Source: Paenibacillus sp. FSL R10-2782
Lineage (GTDB): Bacteria; Bacillota; Bacilli; Paenibacillales; Paenibacillaceae
Length of the DNA stretch: 64,000 nt
Reading direction: 5' to 3'
Assembly (NCBI RefSeq): GCF_038592985.1
Contig: NZ_CP151951.1
Location: forward strand, 3,649,001-3,713,000
The notes below the pieces were generated by a model. The model made no database searches and had not been told where the DNA came from. It was given only the letters and a program-made list of their open reading frames with translations. Positions 36,778 through 44,367 of the stretch are shown piece after piece (position 1 is the stretch's first letter; each line of letters opens with the position of its first letter). Made by a program: the position numbers and the translations under genes.

Positions 36778-38244
36778 TCAACCGCCATAAATACTGTAAG
36801 CGAAGTGATATACAATATCTGTGTCTATAATCGAAGTTCCTCTAACCTGAGCAGCTACCCCTGAGAGATCAAAATAGTGTGTAAAACTGATTGCTCCGGA
36901 CAAGTATTCCGCAATACTTCCAGTTGAATGAGGCAGGGAAACGGTAACACTAAAGGCCCCATTCTGATCCGTATATGCTGTGCCTGTACGAGTGCGATTG
37001 CCGCTGCCTTCAGTCCAGTTCTGATTCAACCATGTCATATCAACAGGCGCATTTGCAACAGGATAATTATCAGTTGTAGTAACGACACCCTTCACAGTAA
37101 AATCACTGGTTCCAGTAACACGGTAATGACGACCGTAAGAATAGGTTGGGTAATCATTAGGGCCATTTTTAGAAGAGTCGTAACCGTTAATTACAATTTT
37201 TCCAGCCCGAAGCACCGGTTTAAGTGTTAGTGTATACAAATGGTCAGCTGAGTACTGATTGGTTGTGTATACTCGTACATAGTAGGTTCCAGTATTTAAA
37301 GAAACATTGTGATTCGTTTGCGGGAGAAGCACCATCTGGTTGCCGCTGAGAGCTCCATAAACTTCCGCTTTGTAACCGTAGCTTTCCGAGGTACTATCCA
37401 GCTTTACATTTAATGCATCATAATTGCGGCTCGCAGGGATCGTGATTTGATACCAGTCGTTATCAATGCCTGAATGGATGGAACGTGAGTTAAGGGAAGA
37501 TCCACCCGTACTAAAGGTAAAGTTATAAGCATGAAAAGCGCTCTCATCCGGCTCATATGCATCGTAGCTGGAACTTGTATCGACAGTTAGATAGAAAGGA
37601 GCATTAATGCTAGAGCCCTTCTTCGCATGAACTGCAATCGCATAAGCCTTTTCCGATCCGATAGCATTGCGCGCTCCTACGTTTTCGGGAAGTGATGCAG
37701 CCCCCTGTTCATAATTGTTAAAATAAGTACCGTAGGTAGAAGCGTCTATTGGATTGGGGTTGATGTCACCTGTCGTCATATCAAACTCGTATAAGTACAA
37801 GTCATAGTCAAGCTGTGCTGAAAATGGTCCGTCCAGCTGAGCCTGCAACAATTCGCCAGGCTGCAAATAGATCGGATATAAAAATTGTGTACCTCCCTCT
37901 TCCGTAATCGTACCGGAATACGTAGCAGAAGAAGCTGTGGCTGCCGCTGGGCTTGCTTTCAGCGAAGGAACAGTTTCTTTTTTCAATGAGGGTGTCTCTG
38001 GTGTCTTGAAGTTGAGATCTTCCTTCATGGCATATACCGAAGAAGTAATACTGTCAGGCTTGTCTGCCCGCATTAGCTGCTTAATGACGCTTTCATTTGC
38101 AGTTGTTAGCTGAACATCGGACTCCGCCTTAATCGCTTGGTCCGATACCCCATCTGTGCTTTGACTCGCATTCGCAGTCAACCCAAAAGCAAACAGGAGC
38201 ATCGCGCTTAGCATAACTGCAATAGCCTTTTTGAACCTCTTCAT
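36778..38244 (-). CDS. Secreted PPC/beta-sandwich protein, paralog A
   Basis: A 488-residue secreted protein starting at the ATG at 38244 behind GAGAGGGG. Signal peptide about 1-27 (LLFAFGLTANA). A linker rich in Lys and Ser (about 30-105) precedes a pre-peptidase C-terminal-like beta-sandwich (SGTITEEGGTQFLYPIYL to DAYEPDESAFHAYNF), then a second PPC-like unit (SIHSGIDNDWYQITIP ... YYVRVYTTNQY) and a C-terminal Ig-like domain (VKGVVTTTDNYPVANAPVDMTW). There is no peptidase domain. It is strongly similar to the next gene (paralog B), a tandem duplication. The function is unknown. Confidence 0.82.
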   Translation of the reverse strand: MKRFKKAIAVMLSAMLLFAFGLTANASQSTDGVSDQAIKAESDVQLTTANESVIKQLMRADKPDSITSSVYAMKEDLNFKTPETPSLKKETVPSLKASPAAATASSATYSGTITEEGGTQFLYPIYLQPGELLQAQLDGPFSAQLDYDLYLYEFDMTTGDINPNPIDASTYGTYFNNYEQGAASLPENVGARNAIGSEKAYAIAVHAKKGSSINAPFYLTVDTSSSYDAYEPDESAFHAYNFTFSTGGSSLNSRSIHSGIDNDWYQITIPASRNYDALNVKLDSTSESYGYKAEVYGALSGNQMVLLPQTNHNVSLNTGTYYVRVYTTNQYSADHLYTLTLKPVLRAGKIVINGYDSSKNGPNDYPTYSYGRHYRVTGTSDFTVKGVVTTTDNYPVANAPVDMTWLNQNWTEGSGNRTRTGTAYTDQNGAFSVTVSLPHSTGSIAEYLSGAISFTHYFDLSGVAAQVRGTSIIDTDIVYHFAYSIYGG

Positions 38245-38279
38245 ACTGAAATCCCCTCTCAAATGGTTTAAGGAATTCC

Positions 38280-38360
38280 CGCTATTCCCCAGATAAACCA
38301 GGGTAACTTCTAGGCTGTATGGCTCTATCATAAAACACTTCTGGTTCTAATGGAAGATAC
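38280..38360 (-). promoter_or_regulatory. Upstream block shared with paralog B
   Basis: The block upstream of paralog A repeats that upstream of paralog B: ATTCCCCAGATA, CTCTATCATAAA and TTCTGGTTCTAATGGAAGATAC are shared in order and spacing. On the coding strand TATGAT is a plausible -10. The conservation may simply reflect recent duplication. Confidence 0.45.
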
Positions 38361-38364
38361 TGTG

Positions 38365-38442
38365 CAAAAAAACATAAAGAGCCGCCTTTTTCGAAAATGG
38401 AAAGCCTCAGCAAGCCATTGCGAAAAAAAGCGACTCTTATGT
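38365..38442 (-). terminator. Terminator after paralog B
   Basis: A long stem on the minus strand: ACATAAGAGTCGC...TTTTTTCG pairs with CGAAAAAGGCGGCTCTTTATGT, followed by a run of T, 26 bp past the stop. Paralogs A and B are therefore separate transcription units. Confidence 0.8.
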
Positions 38443-38467
38443 ATTACTCTACTACGTTAAAAAATGA

Positions 38468-39940
38468 TTAATTTCTAATACTGTAAGCAAAAAGATAAAT
38501 AATATCCGTTGCACTAATCGAGGTGCCGTCGACCTGAGCCGCTACCCCTGTAAGATCATAATAGTGTGTAGAACCAATGTCACTCAAATATTCTACATTT
38601 CTTCCTGTAGATTGTGGAAGGGATAGTGTCACACTGAATCTCCCGTAATCGTTCGTATACGTAGAAGCCGTTCTGGTACGATTACCGCTGCCCTCGCTCC
38701 AGTTCTGATCCAGCCAAGCGACAGTGACAGGCGCATTAGGAACCAGTTGACCATCCGTTGTTTTAACGACACCATTCACGATCAGGTTGCTGCCTCCGTT
38801 AATACGATAATGACGACCGTATGAGTAAGTTGGATAGTCATAATAGCCATTGGAGTTAAAGCTCGTAATTTCGATTTTACCAGCCTTGAGTACCGGTTTC
38901 ATGGTTAGTGTATACAAATGGTCGGCTGAATACTGACTTGTGGTGTACACTCGCACATAGTAGGTTCCTGTATTCAGGGAAACGTTGTGATTCGTTTGCG
39001 GAAGAAGCACCATTTGGTTGCCAGTGAGCACCCCATAAACTTCCGCTTTATAGCCGTAGCTCTCCGAGGTACTATCCAGCCTTACATTTACAGCATCATA
39101 ATTACGACCTGCTGGGATCGTGATTTGATACCAATCGTTATCTATTCCGGAATGGATGGAGCGTGAGTTAATTGAAGAACCTCCGTTGTTAATTGTAAAA
39201 TTATAAGCATGAAAGGCGCTCTCATCCGGCTCATATGCATCATATTTGGAGCTTGTAGCCACAGTCAGATAGAAAAGATCATTAATACTTGACCCCTTCT
39301 TGGCATGGACTGCAATCGCATAAGCCTTTTCAGATCCAGTCGTGTTGCGGGCTCCTACATTTTCGGGAAGTGATGCAGACCCTTGCTCATAATTGTTAAA
39401 ATAAGTACCGTAGATGGAATTGTCAATGGCATTGGGATTAATGTCACCTGTCGTCATATCAAACTCATATAAGTACAAGTCATAGTCAAGCTGTGCTGAA
39501 AACGGTCCGTCTAATTGAGCCTGCAACAATTCACCGGGCTGCAAGTAGATTGGATATAAAAACTGCGTACCTCCCTCTTCCGTAATCGTACCGGAATATG
39601 TAGCGGAGGACGCTGTAGCTGTGGCATTCGCTGATACTGACTTTGGACTTGCTTTCAGCGAAGGGGTAACTTTCTTTTTCAAAACAGATTTCTGTGGCGT
39701 TTGCAAGTTGATATTTTCCGTAATGGCATACACCGAATCTGTAATGCTTGCGGGCTTGTCTGCCCGTGTTAAATCTTTAATGACGCTTTCTTTTTCAGTT
39801 GTTAGCTGAAAACTGGACTCCGCTTTAATCGCCTGTTCCGTTTTACCCTCTGTGCTTTGACTCGCGTTCGCAGTCATCCCGAAAGAAAGCAGGAGCACCG
39901 TGCTTAGCAACAGCGAAGTTGCCTTTCTGAACCTGTTCAT
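38468..39940 (-). CDS. Secreted PPC/beta-sandwich protein, paralog B
   Basis: A 490-residue secreted protein nearly collinear with paralog A: signal peptide (LLLSFGMTANA), PPC-like unit EEGGTQFLYPIYLQPGELLQ, second unit with NDWYQITIPAGRNYDAVNV, and C-terminal Ig-like domain (GVVKTTDGQLVPNAPVTVAW). The central part is almost identical between the copies, whereas the linker and C-terminus differ. That suggests gene conversion or selection on the core. The start follows GAGAGGGG. No enzyme motif was seen. Confidence 0.82.
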   Translation of the reverse strand: MNRFRKATSLLLSTVLLLSFGMTANASQSTEGKTEQAIKAESSFQLTTEKESVIKDLTRADKPASITDSVYAITENINLQTPQKSVLKKKVTPSLKASPKSVSANATATASSATYSGTITEEGGTQFLYPIYLQPGELLQAQLDGPFSAQLDYDLYLYEFDMTTGDINPNAIDNSIYGTYFNNYEQGSASLPENVGARNTTGSEKAYAIAVHAKKGSSINDLFYLTVATSSKYDAYEPDESAFHAYNFTINNGGSSINSRSIHSGIDNDWYQITIPAGRNYDAVNVRLDSTSESYGYKAEVYGVLTGNQMVLLPQTNHNVSLNTGTYYVRVYTTSQYSADHLYTLTMKPVLKAGKIEITSFNSNGYYDYPTYSYGRHYRINGGSNLIVNGVVKTTDGQLVPNAPVTVAWLDQNWSEGSGNRTRTASTYTNDYGRFSVTLSLPQSTGRNVEYLSDIGSTHYYDLTGVAAQVDGTSISATDIIYLFAYSIRN

Positions 39941-39977
39941 ACTAAAAAATCCCCTCTCGAATGTTTTACTAAATTTC

Positions 39978-40062
39978 CGCTATTCCCCAGATACATCTGG
40001 AAAACTTCTATGCTGTCTATCCTCTATCATAAAGCAATTCTGGTTCTAATGGAAGATACTTC
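39978..40062 (-). promoter_or_regulatory. Upstream block of paralog B
   Basis: Same conserved elements as upstream of paralog A (38280-38360), here with a perfect CCAGAT-AC-ATCTGG palindrome near 39987. The -10-like TATGAT is conserved. Beyond it, 40063-40305 has only a terminator-like hairpin and no gene. Confidence 0.45.
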
Positions 40063-40184
40063 TTCAAATATTCTTATTTGTAATCCGTGATAATTTTGTC
40101 ACCGCTTTTGGAACTATGCCTGAGGCAGTGGACAGAGCACTGGAAATCCTTGTCTACTTTTTTATCCTAAAAATCACGACGAAT

Positions 40185-40218
40185 AAGGCTACCCTAATTA
40201 AAAGGGAGCCTTTTTTTG
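40185..40218 (+). terminator. Orphan plus-strand terminator before CRISPR array 1
   Basis: AAGGCTACCCT-AATTAA-AAGGGAGCCTT followed by TTTTT. No plus-strand gene reads into it. It may end a small RNA or be left from a lost gene. Confidence 0.65.
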
Positions 40219-40305
40219 AGTTTCAAGCTAAAAAACTTGAACACATATCTTGAGCGCACATAATGTACCTTTCGTAAAACACGTAAAAAGTTATTGTGAG
40301 CGCTG

Positions 40306-41147
40306 TGCTTTAATATCGCATTCATGTAGAGTGCGACCCAAAGGAGAGATATACAGATGAACAGACTAGCAAAGATTTCAATCCACGCACTCATATAGAG
40401 TGCGACAGTGCAAAGATATTAACTGCTACAGTCAACAGTATATTTCAATCCACGCACTCATATAGAGTGCGACGAAATAAAAGCCAAAATAGCCCTAGAC
40501 TGGGCAATTTCAATCCACGCACTCATATAGAGTGCGACAGTAATCTTATGTCCTATCTTCCTAGCTACTACATTTCAATCCACGCACTCATATAGAGTGC
40601 GACTCGAAAAACTGTGATTGCCCAAGAATCCCCCACTTCAGGATTTCAATCCACGCACTCATATAGAGTGCGACCTCTACGATCCTAGCTGTCTCTTCTG
40701 GATCTCCAGAATTTCAATCCACGCACTCATATAGAGTGCGACTCCTATGTTACCGCGAAACGTGCATCTGAAAAGCTGATTTCAATCCACGCACTCATAT
40801 AGAGTGCGACGTTGACCGGATTCATGGTCAACACCACATTTCGCAATTTCAATCCACGCACTCATATAGAGTGCGACCTCACCAGCAGCCCCCAAGGCAT
40901 CTACACTTAAACAAATTTCAATCCACGCACTCATATAGAGTGCGACAAAATACCTCAAGCAGATCGACGCAGCCAAGACAGGATTTCAATCCACGCACTC
41001 ATATAGAGTGCGACTTTTGATTAAACCCGTGACTTTAGTTTTGTGAATAATTTCAATCCACGCACTCATATAGAGTGCGACGCCATAAAATCACCCCAAT
41101 ACCCGTATATGTGGTATTTCAATCCACGCACTCATATAGAGTGCGAC
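40306..41147 (-). CRISPR. CRISPR array 1, type I-C-like repeats, 12 spacers
   Basis: Twelve identical 32-bp repeats begin at 40375, 40442, 40507, 40572, 40643, 40711, 40779, 40846, 40915, 40983, 41050 and 41116. A degenerate repeat at 40306-40337 ends the array. Spacers are 33-39 bp. In sense orientation (minus strand) the repeat starts GTCGCACTC, forms a stem with GAGTGCG and ends TGGATTGAAAT, the type I-C pattern. The degenerate repeat at the left and the leader at the right both place transcription on the minus strand. No cas gene lies in the window. Small frames in this stretch are repeat translations. Confidence 0.97.
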
Positions 41148-41330
41148 AGCGAAAATGCAGTAATTCATACCCTAACGATATCAATTCCACACATTATCGT
41201 AAAAACTGATGCCAAATAAGCTTGAATCAACTATTGACTTTTAAGGTTAAATAGCCATCCCAACACTTTTCGACAAATTTCGAGGTGCGAAGGACCCGGG
41301 ATTTTCATGTGCGCTTGGGGTTCGCACCGA
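41148..41330 (-). promoter_or_regulatory. Leader of CRISPR array 1
   Basis: The stretch flanking the newest repeat contains, at 41284-41327, a block also found beside array 2. It is a GGTGCGAA...TTCGCACC inverted repeat enclosing CCCGGGATTTTCATGTGC and CTTGGGG. Position and sharing mark it as the leader. 41331-41511 has no gene. Confidence 0.8.
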
Positions 41331-41511
41331 AGCGCCTTCTATATGATACCCTATTTTTAATGAGTAGATCAATCAACTTAGTTTCGACACTATTTTACCA
41401 TAAAAACCCTATCATTCTCTTATTTATACGATATAATAAAAGATATGGATAGTTCTTTTAGACTACAGTCACATCGAATTACCCATAACATACATAAAAA
41501 GGGGAATACAG

Positions 41512-42000
41512 ATGAAAAAACTTAGCGTATTTATGTTAGTATTATGTTGCTTTTCTATTTTGGCAGCCTGCTCTACTGATCCTGTTAAAAAAGATTTAAT
41601 TACGTATATCAATGATGGAATGCTTCCCTTGGCACAAGATGAAACAGCAGTAACTGACAAGTATGAGGCCGTGACTAAAGATGATAACGCAGATGATCTA
41701 ACACTATATAATACTTTAAATGATGAAATCATCCCGGAATACAGCAAATTTGTCGATAAAGTAGAAGCTGTAAAAACGGAAACTCCTGAGGTAAGAGCCG
41801 TTCACGAAATCTACATCAAGGCCGTTAATATCCAAAATGAAGCCATGATTACGATGGTAGATGCGTTGGATAAACAGGATCTGAACTTAGTCAATGAAAG
41901 TAACGCCAAGCTCAGCGAGGGTAGAAAGCTAATCAGAGATTTTCAAGAACAACTCAACACACTTGCCAAAAAGCATGATGTGGAAATGAACAAGAATTAA
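41512..42000 (+). CDS. Small lipoprotein, unknown function
   Basis: A 162-residue lipoprotein: signal peptide with lipobox ILAACS (Cys at about residue 20), then an all-helical region (about 25-160) with heptad-like spacing and many acidic residues. It is reminiscent of small helical lipoproteins of Bacillales, but I could not name a family. The ATG follows AAAAGGGG. It is monocistronic with a terminator, between the two CRISPR arrays. Confidence 0.8.
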   Translation: MKKLSVFMLVLCCFSILAACSTDPVKKDLITYINDGMLPLAQDETAVTDKYEAVTKDDNADDLTLYNTLNDEIIPEYSKFVDKVEAVKTETPEVRAVHEIYIKAVNIQNEAMITMVDALDKQDLNLVNESNAKLSEGRKLIRDFQEQLNTLAKKHDVEMNKN

Positions 42001-42005
42001 GATTT

Positions 42006-42031
42006 AAAGCTCCCATCAGGGGAGCTTTTTC
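42006..42031 (+). terminator. Terminator after the lipoprotein gene
   Basis: AAAGCTCCC-ATCA-GGGGAGCTTT followed by TT, 5 bp after the stop. Confidence 0.85.
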
Positions 42032-42039
42032 TATATCTC

Positions 42040-42411
42040 TTAGGAATACTCGAAGCAAATGACCGCTTTACCCAATTCTCTATCATAAAATAAATAGGCA
42101 GAATCCGCCCCGAACACTTGAAAATAATATCCGGTAATGGAACCCGATATAGGTAAACGTCTCGCCATTGGCACGTTTAGGTACATGAAGCAAGTTCGTC
42201 TGTTCGAACTAGAACAACTCTTAGATAGATTCACCATATTCCTTTATATAGCTTTGGGGCTCTTCGGACTGAAATGCGATATCATCCAATATACTGTTTA
42301 CTTCAGGAAAACTCACTCCCCTACCACTGGATTTCTTTTCCTCAAAATCGCGGATGAGTTCTTCTACGGACTCTTTGGCATCAACTCTTTTTTCTTTTGC
42401 TGAATATCCAC
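42040..42411 (-). pseudogene. Decayed gene with frameshifts and in-frame stops
   Basis: Read on the minus strand from a GTG at 42411, an A run breaks the frame, after which VDAKESVEELIRDFEEKKSS and VSFPEVNSILDDIAFQSEEP are clear. Two in-frame stops follow near 42221, then FEQTNLLHVPKRANGETFTY IGFHY in the same frame. A second shift gives GYYFQVFGADSAYLFYDREL GKAVICFEYS to the stop at 42040. The pieces join into one plausible protein of about 120 residues. I do not recognise the family. Confidence 0.65.
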
Positions 42412-42504
42412 CTTATATATATGTCCTCCTCATATGATGTATGGTCTATACCCATTTCATTGAATGGTAACAAACGGGTTTGAAGTTCGCTATAAGTGGG
42501 CCGT

Positions 42505-42618
42505 CTACTTTCTGTTGTGTTGGTTCAATGCGATTAAGATGGTGACAATTAATCCGATCAACGCAACCAGCAGCGTACCGAACATCATCATTAATGTCAA
42601 AGCATCTTTAACCTCCAC
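42505..42618 (-). CDS. Putative holin-like toxin (type I toxin, Hol_Tox family)
   Basis: A 37-residue hydrophobic peptide, too short for the usual gene callers. It starts at GTG 42618 with GAGG just upstream and reads (M)EVKDALTLMMMFGTLLVALI then GLIVTILIALNQHNRK. The EALxLMxxFGTLLVALIGLI pattern followed by a charged end is that of the Bacillales holin-like toxins, membrane peptides usually controlled by an antisense RNA overlapping their 3 prime end. The region beyond the stop (42430-42504) would hold that RNA on the plus strand; I could not fix its promoter. Confidence 0.75.
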   Translation of the reverse strand: MEVKDALTLMMMFGTLLVALIGLIVTILIALNQHNRK

Positions 42619-42702
42619 GGCCCTCACATCCTTTGCAGGAGACTAGCCAACTGCCCACCCAAGCCATTTTGTCGTCAGCGTTGCAACTACACCTATGGTT
42701 TG

Positions 42703-43362
42703 TTATGTACGGGCATACATTTCCTCTTCTACTCTTTCAATCGCTTGAATCAACGTCATGTGAGGGTCCTCATGCTTATACTGAATGGCCTGTTCGCCTG
42801 TACCGCCAGCATCACACCATTCCCAGTACATATGCACATCTACGGATTCCAGAAAATATACAGATAAGGCTTCGACCGGATTCATAGCATACATCGCCAT
42901 AAAGGCTTCATTCGAGAGTTGCTTATAACGCAGGTATTCGTCTTTCATCAGGTAGAGCAGATGTTGGATTGCCTGTTCATTCACATTGATGATACGACGG
43001 ATGAACGCATTGCGTCTTTCAACGGTATTCAGTATGATTTGCATAGCATGACGAATCTGCACAGCTTCAGGACTGATTTTGAGCAGGTGAATTAAATCAT
43101 TAGTGGTTAAATTAGGGTTCCAGGGAGCTGGCTCAATAATCCGTGTCCATGCATCGTTATACCCTCTTTCAAAAACCTCAATCGCGTCCGAAACATTGAC
43201 ACCGATGGTTTGCCATTTCCGATGAAGTGCATCCACAATATGATAATAGTGTAGCTCTGCTGCTTCCTGCTCTCCCTTTTCCTGCTCCCACACCTGATTC
43301 ATGCGTACAATATCCTTGATCCCTTGCACATTCGCTTTCCGTTTTTCAGTCACAGGTATCAT
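42703..43362 (-). CDS. Hypothetical helical protein, divergent from an XRE regulator
   Basis: A 219-residue soluble, mostly helical protein with no signal peptide. Features: a polar N-terminal third (EKGEQEAAELHYYHIVDALHRKW), a hydrophobic-aromatic centre and a C-terminus rich in Met, Tyr and Trp (VYFLESVDVHMYWEWCDAG). I do not recognise the family. The ATG at 43362 follows GGAGGATGATACCTGTG-like sequence weakly. It shares its upstream region with a divergent XRE regulator whose palindromes could control both. Confidence 0.72.
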   Translation of the reverse strand: MIPVTEKRKANVQGIKDIVRMNQVWEQEKGEQEAAELHYYHIVDALHRKWQTIGVNVSDAIEVFERGYNDAWTRIIEPAPWNPNLTTNDLIHLLKISPEAVQIRHAMQIILNTVERRNAFIRRIINVNEQAIQHLLYLMKDEYLRYKQLSNEAFMAMYAMNPVEALSVYFLESVDVHMYWEWCDAGGTGEQAIQYKHEDPHMTLIQAIERVEEEMYART

Positions 43363-43438
43363 CCTCCATTGAAATTCTGGTAAAATAGCAATAGCAAAGC
43401 TAAGGGTATGTTCGTTACATCCCTTTGGGTTGGTATTA

Positions 43439-43456
43439 TATTCGCATTAGCGAATA
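43439..43456. promoter_or_regulatory. Operator-like palindrome 1
   Basis: Perfect inverted repeat TATTCGC-ATTA-GCGAATA in the 163-bp gap between the divergent 219-residue gene and the XRE regulator. Confidence 0.55.
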
Positions 43457-43473
43457 AATCGTATATGCATTAT

Positions 43474-43495
43474 ATTATTCGCATAAATGAATAAT
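43474..43495. promoter_or_regulatory. Operator-like palindrome 2
   Basis: Perfect inverted repeat ATTATTC-GCATAAAT-GAATAAT, 35 bp from the first palindrome and sharing the ATTCGCAT core. It lies 31 bp before the XRE start. Both are likely XRE binding sites. Confidence 0.55.
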
Positions 43496-43525
43496 GTCAA
43501 TGAGTTTTTAGGAGGTTTCTTTTTC

Positions 43526-43741
43526 TTGCTAAAATTAAATATAAGGCTTAAAGAAGTGTTAAAAGACCGAAATATGACGCAAATGCAACTTTCTGAAAAA
43601 TCAGGTGTTAATCAAGCAAGAATCTCACAGCTTTGTAAAAATGGAAGACAAGAAGTAAACTTGCTTATGCTTGAAAAGATCGCCTATGCTTTGGAGATCA
43701 AGGACATTTCCGTGCTAATGCAGTTTGAAGAAACGGAATAG
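43526..43741 (+). CDS. XRE family HTH regulator
   Basis: A 71-residue Cro/C1-type repressor consisting almost wholly of the helix-turn-helix domain (LKDRNMTQMQLSEKSGVNQA RISQLCKNGR ... MLEKIAYALEI). I chose the TTG at 43526, placed after AGGAGG; the longer frame from 43487 runs through the ribosome binding site. Small XRE proteins of this kind often regulate toxin or mobile-element genes. It is divergent from the 219-residue gene and followed by a terminator. Confidence 0.85.
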   Translation: MLKLNIRLKEVLKDRNMTQMQLSEKSGVNQARISQLCKNGRQEVNLLMLEKIAYALEIKDISVLMQFEETE

Positions 43742-43779
43742 CGTGGTTTATGCATGTTAAGCGTAGGAATAGATTAAGG

Positions 43780-43807
43780 AGTCTGTTTTAAAACGGGCTT
43801 CTTTTTT
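43780..43807 (+). terminator. Terminator after the XRE gene
   Basis: AGTCTGTTTT pairs with AAAACGGGCT (three G-T pairs) followed by a T run. Confidence 0.7.
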
Positions 43808-43901
43808 GGTGTTCAGCTTTTTAGGGTGGTAGTCCAAGCAGTTCCACGACTATAAAAAAGTTAGTTCATCAAGATGAGTCCATTGGCATTTTAACCAACA
43901 C

Positions 43902-43938
43902 AAAAAAGGCTTGCCAAGTTCAAAGGCAAACCTTTTTT
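43902..43938 (-). terminator. Terminator downstream of CRISPR array 2
   Basis: AAAAAAGGTTTGCC pairs with GGCAAGCCTTTTTT on the minus strand. It lies 64 bp beyond the last (degenerate) repeat of array 2 and would end its transcript. It can also act on the plus strand. Confidence 0.7.
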
Positions 43939-44001
43939 ATGTTTCAAAGAAACATGAGGAACGTCATAGCTGTGCTACATGTGGGGTATGAGAAATACGT
44001 G

Positions 44002-44170
44002 TTTTCAATTCATGCTCCTACATAAGGAGCGACATGGGTCAAAGATGCAGCTTTCATGCGTTTAGCGATTATTTCAATCCACGCTCCTACATAAGGAGCG
44101 ACTGGATGGTTTGGCGACTATGAGGTGCCGCTATGAGTATTTCAATCCACGCTCCTACATAAGGAGCGAC
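44002..44170 (-). CRISPR. CRISPR array 2, type I-C-like repeats, 2 spacers
   Basis: Three 32-bp repeats at 44002-44033 (degenerate, three changes at the distal end), 44071-44102 and 44139-44170, with spacers of 37 and 36 bp. The repeat matches array 1 outside the hairpin (ATTTCAATCC and the final GAC). Its stem is CGCTCCT/AGGAGCG instead of CGCACTC/GAGTGCG. The degenerate repeat and leader give minus-strand transcription. No cas gene is near. Confidence 0.93.
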
Positions 44171-44340
44171 AGCACGCGTTACAAAGCCTTACCCAGCAAG
44201 GCTTTGTAAAAGCTTTTTCGCAAATCTCTTTTTAACGTAGCAATAAATGTTGAAACCACACCCCAAAATCGCTGAATCCCTTGTCTGGCGCGGGGTGCGA
44301 ATGTTCCGGGGATTTCATGTGCACTTGGGGTTCGCACTCA
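44171..44340 (-). promoter_or_regulatory. Leader of CRISPR array 2
   Basis: At 44294-44337 lies the block shared with the array 1 leader (GGTGCGAA ... GGGATTTCATGTGC ... CTTGGGG-TTCGCAC). Next to the first repeat is an 11-bp perfect hairpin TACAAAGCCTT-ACCCAGC-AAGGCTTTGTA (44180-44208), absent from array 1. Confidence 0.75.
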
Positions 44341-44367
44341 AGCCTATGAAACCCATGCCTTGTTCTG

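Noticed and set aside
40782..40976. Open frame with the repeated motif ALYMSAWIEI across array 1 (also 40194-40394)
   Set aside because: It is the translation of the CRISPR repeats; no ribosome binding site, and the periodicity is that of the array.
42137..42403. Plus-strand 88-codon frame
   Set aside because: It is antisense to the decayed minus-strand gene, whose joined pieces look protein-like; the plus frame has no recognisable features.
42464..42646. Plus-strand 60-codon frame over the toxin gene
   Set aside because: It is antisense to the holin-like toxin peptide, which has a better start, site and family pattern.
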